Part shown: in pieces, positions 1 through 5,180 of the stretch
Numbering within the stretch: the stretch's first letter is position 1
How the letters are laid out: every line of letters starts with the position of its first letter
Source of the DNA: Deltaproteobacteria bacterium
Lineage (GTDB): Bacteria > Desulfobacterota > B13-G15
Assembly: GCA_003646585.1 (NCBI GenBank)
Contig: QMLA01000063.1
Coordinates: 1 to 6,493, forward strand
Reading direction: 5' to 3'
Length of the DNA: 6,493 bases
Translations under genes and position numbers: made by a program
Notes under the pieces: model-generated
The model's database searches: none
What the model was told of the DNA's origin: nothing
What the model saw: the letters and a program-made list of their open reading frames with translations, nothing else

Positions 1-1146
1 CAAGGTGATCTCATCGACATCTCCCCTCTTGGTCACCACCGTCTCAAATTCATCAATTTGAGGAAACAACCTCACGACCTCCTCTATGGCCGAAGGCGAA
101 AGGAGCACGCCCTTTACCTTCGTTATGTCATCGGCCCTCCCCAGCACACCGCCTTCCAGGACCCTGAAGGTCCTCCCGCATTCACAGCGGTAGCTGGCCC
201 ACTTGACCAGGTCCTTGGAATCGAAGCGGATGCAGGGCTTGCCGATCCTGTCAAGGGCCGTGATAACCATCTTTCCGACCCTGCCGGGCTCTTCAATGGG
301 TTCCCCTGTCTCGGGATCCTCTATCTCCAGCAGGAAAAATCCCTCGTTCACGTGGAGCCCTCCCGGCTGCCTCGCGCACTCAAAACCCCATGCCCCGATC
401 TCCGTGGCCCCGGCATGATCGTAGACCGGACAGCCCCATGCCTCCTGCATCCTCTGCTTGGTCGAGGGAATGCTCGCTCCGGGCTCACCGGCACAGGTTA
501 TGCGCTTTATCCCCAGCTCCTTGGGGTCGATCCCGAGCTTCTCCCTGGCCGTTGCCGCCATGCCCAGCACATATGTGGGGGTGGCCAGAAAGGCCGTGCA
601 CTTCAGCTCCTTCATCTTCAGGATCCTGGCCTCGGTATCGAGCACCCCTCCCGGTACAACCTCACAGCCGATCTTTTCGGCGGCATAATGGGCGGCCCAG
701 AAGGCCACAAAGACGTTGTAGCCGAAGGGGAAGAAGACCCTGTCTGTGGGTCTGTACCCCTGGGCCCAAAGGACATAGCACCAACACTCCGTCCACCACT
801 CCCAGTCCTGCCAGGTATCCCCTTGATAGACGGGGAGGCCCGTGGTCCCGCTGGTCTGCCTGAAGACCACGATCTCCTCGGTCGGAACGGCCAGGATATC
901 CCCGTAGGGGAAGGGCTCCTTAAGCTGCGATTCCCTGAGCATGGCCTTGTCCACCTTCGGGACCTTCCTTATGTCATCAAAGGACTTTATGTCCCCCGGC
1001 TCAAGCCCGGCTTCCCTGTAGAGGTTCCTGTAGAAGGGAGAATGCTCATAGGCCCATTGAAGGATCCTTTTGAACTTTTTGAACTGCAGCCGTCTGAGCC
1101 TTTCCCCTGGGATGGTCTCAAGCACCGGATTCCAGTACTCCCCCAT
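1..1146 (-). CDS. Phenylacetate-CoA ligase family protein (AMP-forming), C-terminus cut by window edge
   Basis: This is an adenylate-forming ligase of the PaaK type, which activates an aryl or other carboxylic acid with ATP and joins it to CoA in the cytoplasm. The 382 residues present run without a stop to the window edge. The family is usually about 430-440 residues, so roughly 50 C-terminal residues, including the usual catalytic lysine region, are outside. Visible motifs are an N-terminal WNPVLETIP and WAYEHSPFYR (4-40), the phosphate loop TSGTTGLP (98-105), YDHAGATEIG (242-251, the A5-like motif), the ribose-binding RFDSKDLVKW (307-316), CECGRTFRVL (321-330) and the hinge GRADDITKVKG (336-346). 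The usual Lys of the SGTTGKP loop is Leu here. The ATG at 1146 follows GGAGG at 1156-1152 with a 5-nt gap. The frame stays open upstream of it, but no better start is seen. The substrate cannot be told; phenylacetate, benzoate-like acids and others are possible. Confidence 0.93.
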   Translation of the reverse strand, partial: MGEYWNPVLETIPGERLRRLQFKKFKRILQWAYEHSPFYRNLYREAGLEPGDIKSFDDIRKVPKVDKAMLRESQLKEPFPYGDILAVPTEEIVVFRQTSGTTGLPVYQGDTWQDWEWWTECWCYVLWAQGYRPTDRVFFPFGYNVFVAFWAAHYAAEKIGCEVVPGGVLDTEARILKMKELKCTAFLATPTYVLGMAATAREKLGIDPKELGIKRITCAGEPGASIPSTKQRMQEAWGCPVYDHAGATEIGAWGFECARQPGGLHVNEGFFLLEIEDPETGEPIEEPGRVGKMVITALDRIGKPCIRFDSKDLVKWASYRCECGRTFRVLEGGVLGRADDITKVKGVLLSPSAIEEVVRLFPQIDEFETVVTKRGDVDEITL

Positions 1147-1175
1147 CTCCTCCTCCGAAATCGCAATTTTGCTCT

Positions 1176-1205
1176 TTTTTACACCCTGACGGGGAAACTG
1201 TCCAA
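1176..1205 (-). promoter_or_regulatory. Weak candidate promoter of the PaaK-type ligase gene
   Basis: On the minus strand TTGGAC (1205-1200) and TAAAAA (1181-1176) are separated by 18 nt, and the ATG lies 30 nt downstream. Both hexamers match the sigma-70 consensus only partly, so the gene could instead be read from the promoter of the decayed gene upstream. Confidence 0.2.
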
Positions 1206-1238
1206 TACGTAAAGAGCCCCCACCTTCACTGGCAGACC

Positions 1239-1425
1239 TCACTTCAGATGTTCACCGTTTGACAAAAGGGTGGGAGGAACTTCCTTTTCCGCGTCCCCCG
1301 AGTTTCTTCCTTTCGCATTTCTCGTAATCCCCCTTGCAGTACTGCGAGATAAAGATTTGCTTTGTGGTATCAAACCTCAACCGCTCAAACATGGGACAAC
1401 TCTTAAGATATACACACTCCCCCTT
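1239..1425 (-). pseudogene. Decayed small cysteine-rich protein gene (lost start codon plus frameshift)
   Basis: A single-base correction gives one continuous frame of 61 codons plus stop. It would encode a small soluble protein with Cys at 4, 10, 30 and 37, reading ECVYLKSCPMF, then SQYCKGDYEKCERKK, then EVPPTLLSNGEHLK. I recall small proteins or C-terminal domains with this layout (CP-F, YC, C-R, VP-L-P/S-NG) from deltaproteobacteria and relatives, but I know no function or family name. There are two lesions. First, the codon at 1425-1423 where a start is expected is AAG; it sits 6 nt after a strong AAGGAGGT (1439-1432), and there is no ATG, GTG or TTG in frame between the upstream TAA (1440-1438) and the Met at 1392. 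Second, the C5 run at 1295-1299 (G5 on the coding strand) carries one base too many, so the uncorrected frame goes off-family and stops at 1252. The intact remainder, 1392-1252, would make only 46 residues. Sequencing error could explain the second lesion but hardly both. The gene lies 92 nt upstream of the ligase on the same strand. Confidence 0.7.
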
Positions 1426-1431
1426 CTCCCT

Positions 1432-1439
1432 ACCTCCTT
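1432..1439 (-). promoter_or_regulatory. Strong ribosome binding site left in front of the decayed gene
   Basis: AAGGAGGT on the minus strand is an excellent Shine-Dalgarno match. It is followed by a 6-nt spacer and then AAG where a start codon should be. It marks where translation of the ancestral gene began. Confidence 0.55.
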
Positions 1440-1471
1440 AAGAGAATTTTCTGGCAATGAAAACTAAACCC

Positions 1472-1499
1472 ATTCTATTATGCATTCAAGCCCCTTCAA
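1472..1499 (-). promoter_or_regulatory. Candidate promoter of the decayed Cys-rich gene
   Basis: On the minus strand TTGAAG (1499-1494) and TAGAAT (1477-1472, one mismatch to TATAAT) are separated by 16 nt. This puts a transcript start near 1465, about 25 nt before the Shine-Dalgarno. The promoter, ribosome site and coding relic are therefore in the right order, which supports a once-active gene. It could still drive the ligase gene downstream. Confidence 0.42.
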
Positions 1500-1506
1500 A
1501 GAGCAG

Positions 1507-1705
1507 GTGTCGAAAGGCTGGCCGAGGAGCCTAAGTGGCTCCCTATTGTGAAGGAAATGTCTCAAGTGTGCTCAGGAATACGGGGAATTCGCAGGTAGTT
1601 GATGGGATGGAAGGAGGACTTATCGCGTCATGCCAGACAGAGTACAAAGAAAGTGTAAGAAGTTGGGGAGATATGCCCTTAATTGGGGCCTACCTCTAGC
1701 GAAGT
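1507..1705 (+). other. Non-coding stretch with RNA-like folding; possible group II intron 5' fragment
   Basis: Positions 1440-1739 hold no protein gene that I recognise; all frames are broken or lack family features. The plus strand can fold locally: GGAGCC-taagt-GGCTCC is a perfect 6-bp hairpin at 1526-1542. Around 1664-1699 GAG..TA..GCCC, a 7-nt loop, and GGGC..TA..CTC form an interrupted stem. The run from about 1551, including GCGTCATG (1625-1632) and AGAGTACAAAGAAAG (1639-1653), reminds me of domain I of bacterial group II introns, and GTGTCG at 1507 would be a possible 5' end. This rests on memory. No reverse transcriptase, domain V or 3' end is present, so it would be a truncated, inactive relic. 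Confidence 0.3.
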
Positions 1706-1739
1706 TAAAGTGCCCAAACCCTCTTATTTTAAACTTCTA

Positions 1740-2249
1740 TCACCCATTTTTATTTTTTCTCTTGCTATGTTTTTGCTTAATAATTCCGGCTATTAAATTT
1801 ATTCTTGGAACTCTTTTCATATAATCCCTGTATGAATCACCAAACTTCTCTACGTTTCTCTTTTCCTCTTCTATCATGGCAAGACACAGAAGAACAATTA
1901 AGATTACACCAACACTCAAGCTAAGCCAGTGCTGTGAAATAATAATTAGCGCAAAAATTATCAATATATGACTCAAGAATTCAGGATGGCGAACAAAAGC
2001 ATACATACCACTTTCAACAAGAGCTTCCCTATTAATATCTTCTTCTACATGCCCTTCCTTCCGTGATTTGCTTGACCACAACAAAAAAATAATTCCAAAT
2101 GCCAAGATTATCCATCCTGCGTACAGTAATTTCGCTAACTTAACAGAATTGTAAAGAAAAACGGCAGATATTATTAATACTCCATATAGAGCAACATATG
2201 CTATGTGGCCGATCAAATGACCAATACCTCTTTTATGCATAATTTTCAT
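1740..2249 (-). CDS. Membrane methyltransferase of the ICMT/PEMT (isoprenylcysteine / phospholipid N-methyltransferase) type
   Basis: This is a small integral membrane protein of 169 residues, a normal length for the family, which methylates lipid or prenylated substrates with S-adenosylmethionine at the membrane. Hydrophobic segments lie at about 13-34, 41-59, 91-107 and 109-125. The family signature follows: SGMYAFVRHPEF (80-91, the G-Y-x3-R-H-P motif), an acidic patch IEEEKRN (126-132) and FGDSYRDYMKRVPRIN (136-151), which make up the cofactor-binding half. The tail is Lys-rich. The true substrate is unknown; bacterial members vary widely. The start at 2249 follows only a weak GAGAG, and the ATG at 2240 (residue 4) has the better spacing (9 nt). 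The gene is clearly more A+T-rich than its neighbours and sits alone next to a tRNA gene, which suggests horizontal acquisition. Confidence 0.85.
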   Translation of the reverse strand: MKIMHKRGIGHLIGHIAYVALYGVLIISAVFLYNSVKLAKLLYAGWIILAFGIIFLLWSSKSRKEGHVEEDINREALVESGMYAFVRHPEFLSHILIIFALIIISQHWLSLSVGVILIVLLCLAMIEEEKRNVEKFGDSYRDYMKRVPRINLIAGIIKQKHSKRKNKNG

Positions 2250-2282
2250 CTCTCTTGACTTTTAATCTTGTGAGCTGGAGCA

Positions 2283-2301
2283 TTTCATTTCCCGAATGAA
2301 A
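2283..2301. repeat. Perfect 7-bp inverted repeat upstream of the methyltransferase gene
   Basis: TTTCATT and AATGAAA are separated by 5 nt (TCCCG on the plus strand). The repeat covers the transcription start predicted for the methyltransferase gene and ends 33 nt before its ATG. It could be an operator or a 5'-leader hairpin. It has no U-tract, so it is not a good terminator. Confidence 0.4.
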
Positions 2302-2331
2302 AGTATATCCGAAGTTTATCATCCTTTTCAG
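2302..2331 (-). promoter_or_regulatory. Candidate promoter of the ICMT-type methyltransferase gene
   Basis: On the minus strand CTGAAA (2331-2326) and TATACT (2307-2302, one mismatch to TATAAT) are separated by 18 nt. The transcript start would be near 2295, within the inverted repeat, leaving a leader of about 45 nt. Confidence 0.4.
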
Positions 2332-2376
2332 GACGGGTATGGATGAGTTTAATTATTATCAATCCTAGAATTGGAA

Positions 2377-2394
2377 GAGAGAAAGGTTTCTCTC
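2377..2394. repeat. Perfect 8-bp inverted repeat with 2-nt centre
   Basis: GAGAGAAA-GG-TTTCTCTC is an exact dyad between the tRNA 3' end and the methyltransferase promoter. With only 2 central bases the RNA stem would be 7 bp with a 4-nt loop. No U-run follows on either strand, so both a terminator role and a protein site are speculative. Confidence 0.35.
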
Positions 2395-2400
2395 GTGCAG

Positions 2401-2422
2401 ACAAATCGGAAGGACACTCCGA
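2401..2422 (-). terminator. Weak candidate terminator after tRNA-Asn
   Basis: On the minus strand TCGGA, a 7-nt loop and TCCGA form a 5-bp stem followed by TTTGT, about 25 nt beyond the tRNA CCA end. The stem is short and the U-run has only three bases, so termination here would be inefficient or may occur elsewhere. Confidence 0.25.
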
Positions 2423-2446
2423 ATGTGTTTGAAACAGCCATCAATA

Positions 2447-2522
2447 TGGCTCCCCGGGCAGGACTCGAACCTGCAACCTACGGGTTAACAGCCCGCCGCT
2501 CTGCCGGTTGAGCTACCGGGGA
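2447..2522 (-). tRNA. tRNA-Asn (anticodon GUU), CCA encoded
   Basis: All arms fold. The acceptor stem is TCCCCGG/CCGGGGA (2522-2516 with 2457-2451) with discriminator G at 2450. The D arm is GCTC/GAGC, the anticodon stem GCGGG/CCCGT has one G-U closing pair, and the T arm is GCAGG/CCTGC with loop TTCGAGT. The anticodon loop is CTGTTAA, with GTT at 2489-2487, which reads Asn codons AAC and AAU. A 5-nt variable loop is present, and CCA is encoded at 2449-2447. The body is 73 nt plus CCA. The RNA is an expected substrate for t6A-type changes only if its codons begin with A, which is true of Asn. Confidence 0.97.
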
Positions 2523-2536
2523 ACCCATCAGCAAAA

Positions 2537-2563
2537 TTTATACAAAGACCCCTCAAAAGGCAA
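2537..2563 (-). promoter_or_regulatory. Candidate promoter of tRNA-Asn
   Basis: On the minus strand TTGCCT (2563-2558) and TATAAA (2542-2537) are 15 nt apart, slightly short. The -10 element ends 14 nt before the first base of the mature tRNA, giving a short 5' leader for RNase P to remove. The site lies in the divergent space shared with the radical-SAM-like gene. Confidence 0.45.
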
Positions 2564-2574
2564 TACCTCAAATT

Positions 2575-2587
2575 GCCCCAAAGGGGC
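2575..2587 (+). repeat. Small GC hairpin before the radical-SAM-like start
   Basis: GCCCC-AAA-GGGGC is a perfect 5-bp dyad ending 21 nt before the ATG at 2609. If that ATG is the start, the hairpin lies in the leader where a Shine-Dalgarno is otherwise lacking. If the TTG at 2573 is used, it is merely coding sequence. Confidence 0.3.
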
Positions 2588-2608
2588 CTTTCTGCTATCC
2601 TGGCCCAG

Positions 2609-3922
2609 ATGCTGATCCTTTGCCACCACACAGGGGAACCTTACGGACTTTTGGGGCCACAGCTTGCCGCAACCTTCCTCACTAAAAAACTGAAGATCCC
2701 CACAGTGGTCCTCGGCATAACCAGGGACTTCGACAGGCAGAAGCTCATCGAGTTCGTGAAGGAACATTACAAAGATCAGCCCCTGACCATCTGCTTCTCC
2801 CACCTCTGTGGGAGGCCCGATCTCCTGGAGCTGATCAAGGCCTTCAAGGACCTGGGGTTTCGCACGGTGCTCGGAGGCCCCCAGGCCCAGAGGGATTTCG
2901 AAGGAGAACCCGGCAAGGCGCAGTTTCCGTGGAGGTTTCAGGGATTATCGGATCGCCTGGACCTCGCTTACAGCGGCCCGGTGGATGCCCTGAATCTGGA
3001 CCTGCTTTTTGAGCAGGAGGGAAACATCTGCCATCCCTGGCACAGGGAGATCTTCACCGAGGTGGACTGGGGGAACCTGCTCATGTTTTCTGATCGCCCC
3101 CAAAACCTCACCATAAAGGTGGCCCAGGTTCTAAGGGGAGTGGGCTGTCCATATGCCATGAGGAAAAAGCACATCCGGGTGGATCCCCCTTCGGCCCTTT
3201 CTGGTTGCCCCGGGATCCACCTTGAGGTTCAGGGATGTAGTTTCTGCGATGTGGCATGGGATAAAGGCTTTGCGGGCTATCTCAGCGACGAAGCGGTCCT
3301 CTCCCAGATCGATGCCCTTCCGGAGCAGGCCGGAAGGAAAATCCCCTTTGAGCTCATCGATGAATACCCGATTCGTTATCTCCCCAGGCTCATCGAGCTT
3401 CTGGACTCTGAAAACATCGCCATCTCGCAGATAAACCTCGTTCTTCGGTCAGATGACATCCTGAAGAACAGGGAAATCCTGGAAAAGGTCCTGTCAGAAC
3501 TCGATGGCAGGGGTATCCGGGTGCTCTTCTCCTCCATAGGCTTTGAATCCTTCAGCTCGAAGATCCTCAAGAACCTTAACAAGGGCATAACTCCCGAAGA
3601 AAGCCTCGAATCCATAAGGATATTGAGACACCTTAAAGGGAAATTCCCCAACACCCTCCTTTACCGCAGGGATGAAGGGGGGCTTCACGGCTTCATCCAC
3701 CCCACCCCTTGGGACGATCACGAAACCCAGTTCGAACTCAACCGGGCAATAGGCACCTATCAGCTCTTTGAGGACATCCTGCCTCCCCATAGCACCCCCC
3801 TTATCATCCACCACGGATCAGCCCTCGCCCACTGGATAAGGACCTTGGAAGAAAGAACGGGGGTGAAGTTTAAGCGGTGTTGGACGTGGATCGAGTGGTG
3901 GGAGCCCGAGAGGGCACAATGA
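2609..3922 (+). CDS. Radical-SAM-like protein with noncanonical Cx9Cx2C motif and N-terminal B12-binding-like domain
   Basis: Numbering here is from the ATG at 2609 (437 residues). Residues 1-95 look like an alternating strand/helix Rossmann-type domain (MLILCHH, TVVLGI, LTICFSH, FRTVLGGPQAQRDF), as in cobalamin-binding domains of radical SAM enzymes. The base-off His signature DxHxxG is not seen. The radical SAM barrel is suggested by IHLEVQGCSFCDVAWDKG (203-220) and by SSIGFESF, then LNKGITPEESLESIRIL (308-339), which is typical of the family. The cluster cysteines would be C200, C210 and C213, a Cx9Cx2C spacing; Cx3Cx2C is absent. The C-terminus (HSTPLIIHHGSALAHWI, WTWIEWWEPE) matches nothing I know. 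The reaction is unknown. The frame is also open upstream, with a TTG at 2573 as an alternative start, but neither start has a clear Shine-Dalgarno. The gene diverges from tRNA-Asn, and its 3' end overlaps that of convergent mtaB by 53 nt. Confidence 0.8.
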   Translation: MLILCHHTGEPYGLLGPQLAATFLTKKLKIPTVVLGITRDFDRQKLIEFVKEHYKDQPLTICFSHLCGRPDLLELIKAFKDLGFRTVLGGPQAQRDFEGEPGKAQFPWRFQGLSDRLDLAYSGPVDALNLDLLFEQEGNICHPWHREIFTEVDWGNLLMFSDRPQNLTIKVAQVLRGVGCPYAMRKKHIRVDPPSALSGCPGIHLEVQGCSFCDVAWDKGFAGYLSDEAVLSQIDALPEQAGRKIPFELIDEYPIRYLPRLIELLDSENIAISQINLVLRSDDILKNREILEKVLSELDGRGIRVLFSSIGFESFSSKILKNLNKGITPEESLESIRILRHLKGKFPNTLLYRRDEGGLHGFIHPTPWDDHETQFELNRAIGTYQLFEDILPPHSTPLIIHHGSALAHWIRTLEERTGVKFKRCWTWIEWWEPERAQ

Positions 3923-5180
3923 GGAGCCTTTCGCCTTTCAATCCGATCCCCATGGCCTCAAACTCCTCACCGGCCGGGACCGGCTCGTTGAAGGCGCATC
4001 TTATGTAGTTTCTGGAAAGACCGCGGAATTCCCCGTCCTTCTGGCCCTCGGAAAGTACCATCAATTTCCTGCCTATGAACCCGCTGTAAAAATCAATGCG
4101 CTTCCTCTGGCCCAGCTCCCTCAGGATTCTTACCCTCCTCACCTTTTCCGAATCGCGGACCTGTCCGGGAAAGGAGGAAGCGGGGGTACCGGGTCTCCGG
4201 GAAAAGGGAAACACATGAAGATAGGAGAAGGGCTGGGATTGAACGAACCTCACCGTCTCCCAAAACTCCTCCTCGCCCTCGCCGGGAAATCCGGCGATTA
4301 AGTCGGCCCCAAGGGCGATCCCGGGAACCCCTTCCTTGAGCCGCTCTATTAAGCGCCATAAGTCCCCGGATCTATAGGGTCTGCCCATCATCTCCAGGAT
4401 CCTCGAGGAAGCGCTCTGGATGGGAAGGTGCAGGTGAGGGCAGAGCTTTTCAGATGTCCGCAGAAGTTCGATGAGTCCGTCCGATACCTCATGGGGTTCG
4501 ATCGAGCTCAACCTTATCCTCGGGGGAGTCTCCTTCTGCTCAAGCTCCTGAAGGAGCCACAGGAGGTCCATTCCGGCTCCAAGGTCCTGTCCCCATTTTC
4601 CAAGGTGAATCCCACAGAGCACCACCTCCTTAACCCCCGCACTGCTATAAAGCTCCATGGCACAGAAGATGGCCTCGGGATCAAGGCTCCTGGGCCTCCC
4701 CCTAACCCTGGGGACCACGCAGTAGGTGCAATTGGAATCACATCCGTCCTGGATCTTGAGAAAAGCCCTGGTGCGCTCCCGAGGAAGGGGAAAGAGCATC
4801 TTCGGGTAGTGGGAGCACTCAAGGGGGCCAACTTCTTTTATTCTTTCGCCGGAAAGGAATCTCCTCACGATCTCCCCAATTCTGGCCTTCTCCTGATTCC
4901 CCAGGACCCCATCTGCTCCTTGCGAGAGGGGTGTGTCGGGGGAAAGCTGCGGCCAGCATCCTGCCACCAGGACCCTTTTCCCCAAGCGTTTGAACCTGTG
5001 GAGGGCCTTCCTCGCATCGGCTTCGGCCCGGTGGGTCACAACGCAGGCATTTATTATCACGAGGTCGGCCTCCTCGGGCCTGACCACCCGGAAACCCTCC
5101 AGTTCCAGCAGGTGGCCAATCGATTCGCCTTCGAACTGGTTGACCTTACATCCCAGATTCAGGATCCCGACCTTTATCAC
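3870..5180 (-). CDS. mtaB: tRNA (N6-L-threonylcarbamoyladenosine(37)-C2)-methylthiotransferase MtaB
   Basis: MtaB converts t6A37 of ANN-decoding tRNAs to ms2t6A, using radical SAM chemistry and a second iron-sulfur cluster. From the GTG at 5180 the protein has 436 residues, near the family norm. The N-terminal methylthiotransferase domain supplies C11 (in NLGCKVNQFE, the MtaB-specific form; MiaB has GCQMN and RimO has a different signature), C46 (INACVVT) and C75 (VAGCWPQ). The radical SAM motif is DGCDSNCTYC, with C147, C151 and C154. HLHLPIQSASSRIL, GADLIAGFPGE and HVFPFSRRPGTPA follow, and a C-terminal TRAM-like RNA-binding part covers about 370-425. The GTG start is preferred because it puts the first Cys at residue 11 as in Bacillus YqeV, has AGGAGG 4 nt upstream and overlaps the mnmA stop as GTGA. 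An ATG at 5198, 18 nt upstream, is the alternative. The final residues (about 425-436, Ser/Thr/Arg-rich) lie in the overlap with the convergent gene. Confidence 0.95.
   Translation of the reverse strand: MIKVGILNLGCKVNQFEGESIGHLLELEGFRVVRPEEADLVIINACVVTHRAEADARKALHRFKRLGKRVLVAGCWPQLSPDTPLSQGADGVLGNQEKARIGEIVRRFLSGERIKEVGPLECSHYPKMLFPLPRERTRAFLKIQDGCDSNCTYCVVPRVRGRPRSLDPEAIFCAMELYSSAGVKEVVLCGIHLGKWGQDLGAGMDLLWLLQELEQKETPPRIRLSSIEPHEVSDGLIELLRTSEKLCPHLHLPIQSASSRILEMMGRPYRSGDLWRLIERLKEGVPGIALGADLIAGFPGEGEEEFWETVRFVQSQPFSYLHVFPFSRRPGTPASSFPGQVRDSEKVRRVRILRELGQRKRIDFYSGFIGRKLMVLSEGQKDGEFRGLSRNYIRCAFNEPVPAGEEFEAMGIGLKGERLLIVPSRAPTTRSTSNTA

Noticed and set aside
58..1212. Long plus-strand open frame of 384 codons
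   Set aside because: It is the antisense of the PaaK-type ligase. Its translation shows no family features, while the minus strand carries clear adenylation motifs.
1270..1467. 65-codon plus-strand frame
   Set aside because: It is the antisense of the decayed Cys-rich gene, whose minus-strand pattern is far more convincing.
1503..1598. Short plus-strand protein-like phrase (GVERLAEEPKWLPIVKEM)
   Set aside because: It ends at a stop after about 30 codons, has no start or family match I can name, and the same bases fit RNA hairpins better.
1630..1824. 64-codon plus-strand frame with a hydrophobic end
   Set aside because: Its hydrophobic tail is the antisense of the Lys-rich end of the methyltransferase gene, it has no ribosome site, and the first half lies in the RNA-like stretch.
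2447..2522. Integration (att) repeat at the tRNA-Asn 3' end
   Set aside because: I looked for a second copy of the tRNA end across 1400-2446 and found none by eye, and there is no integrase gene.
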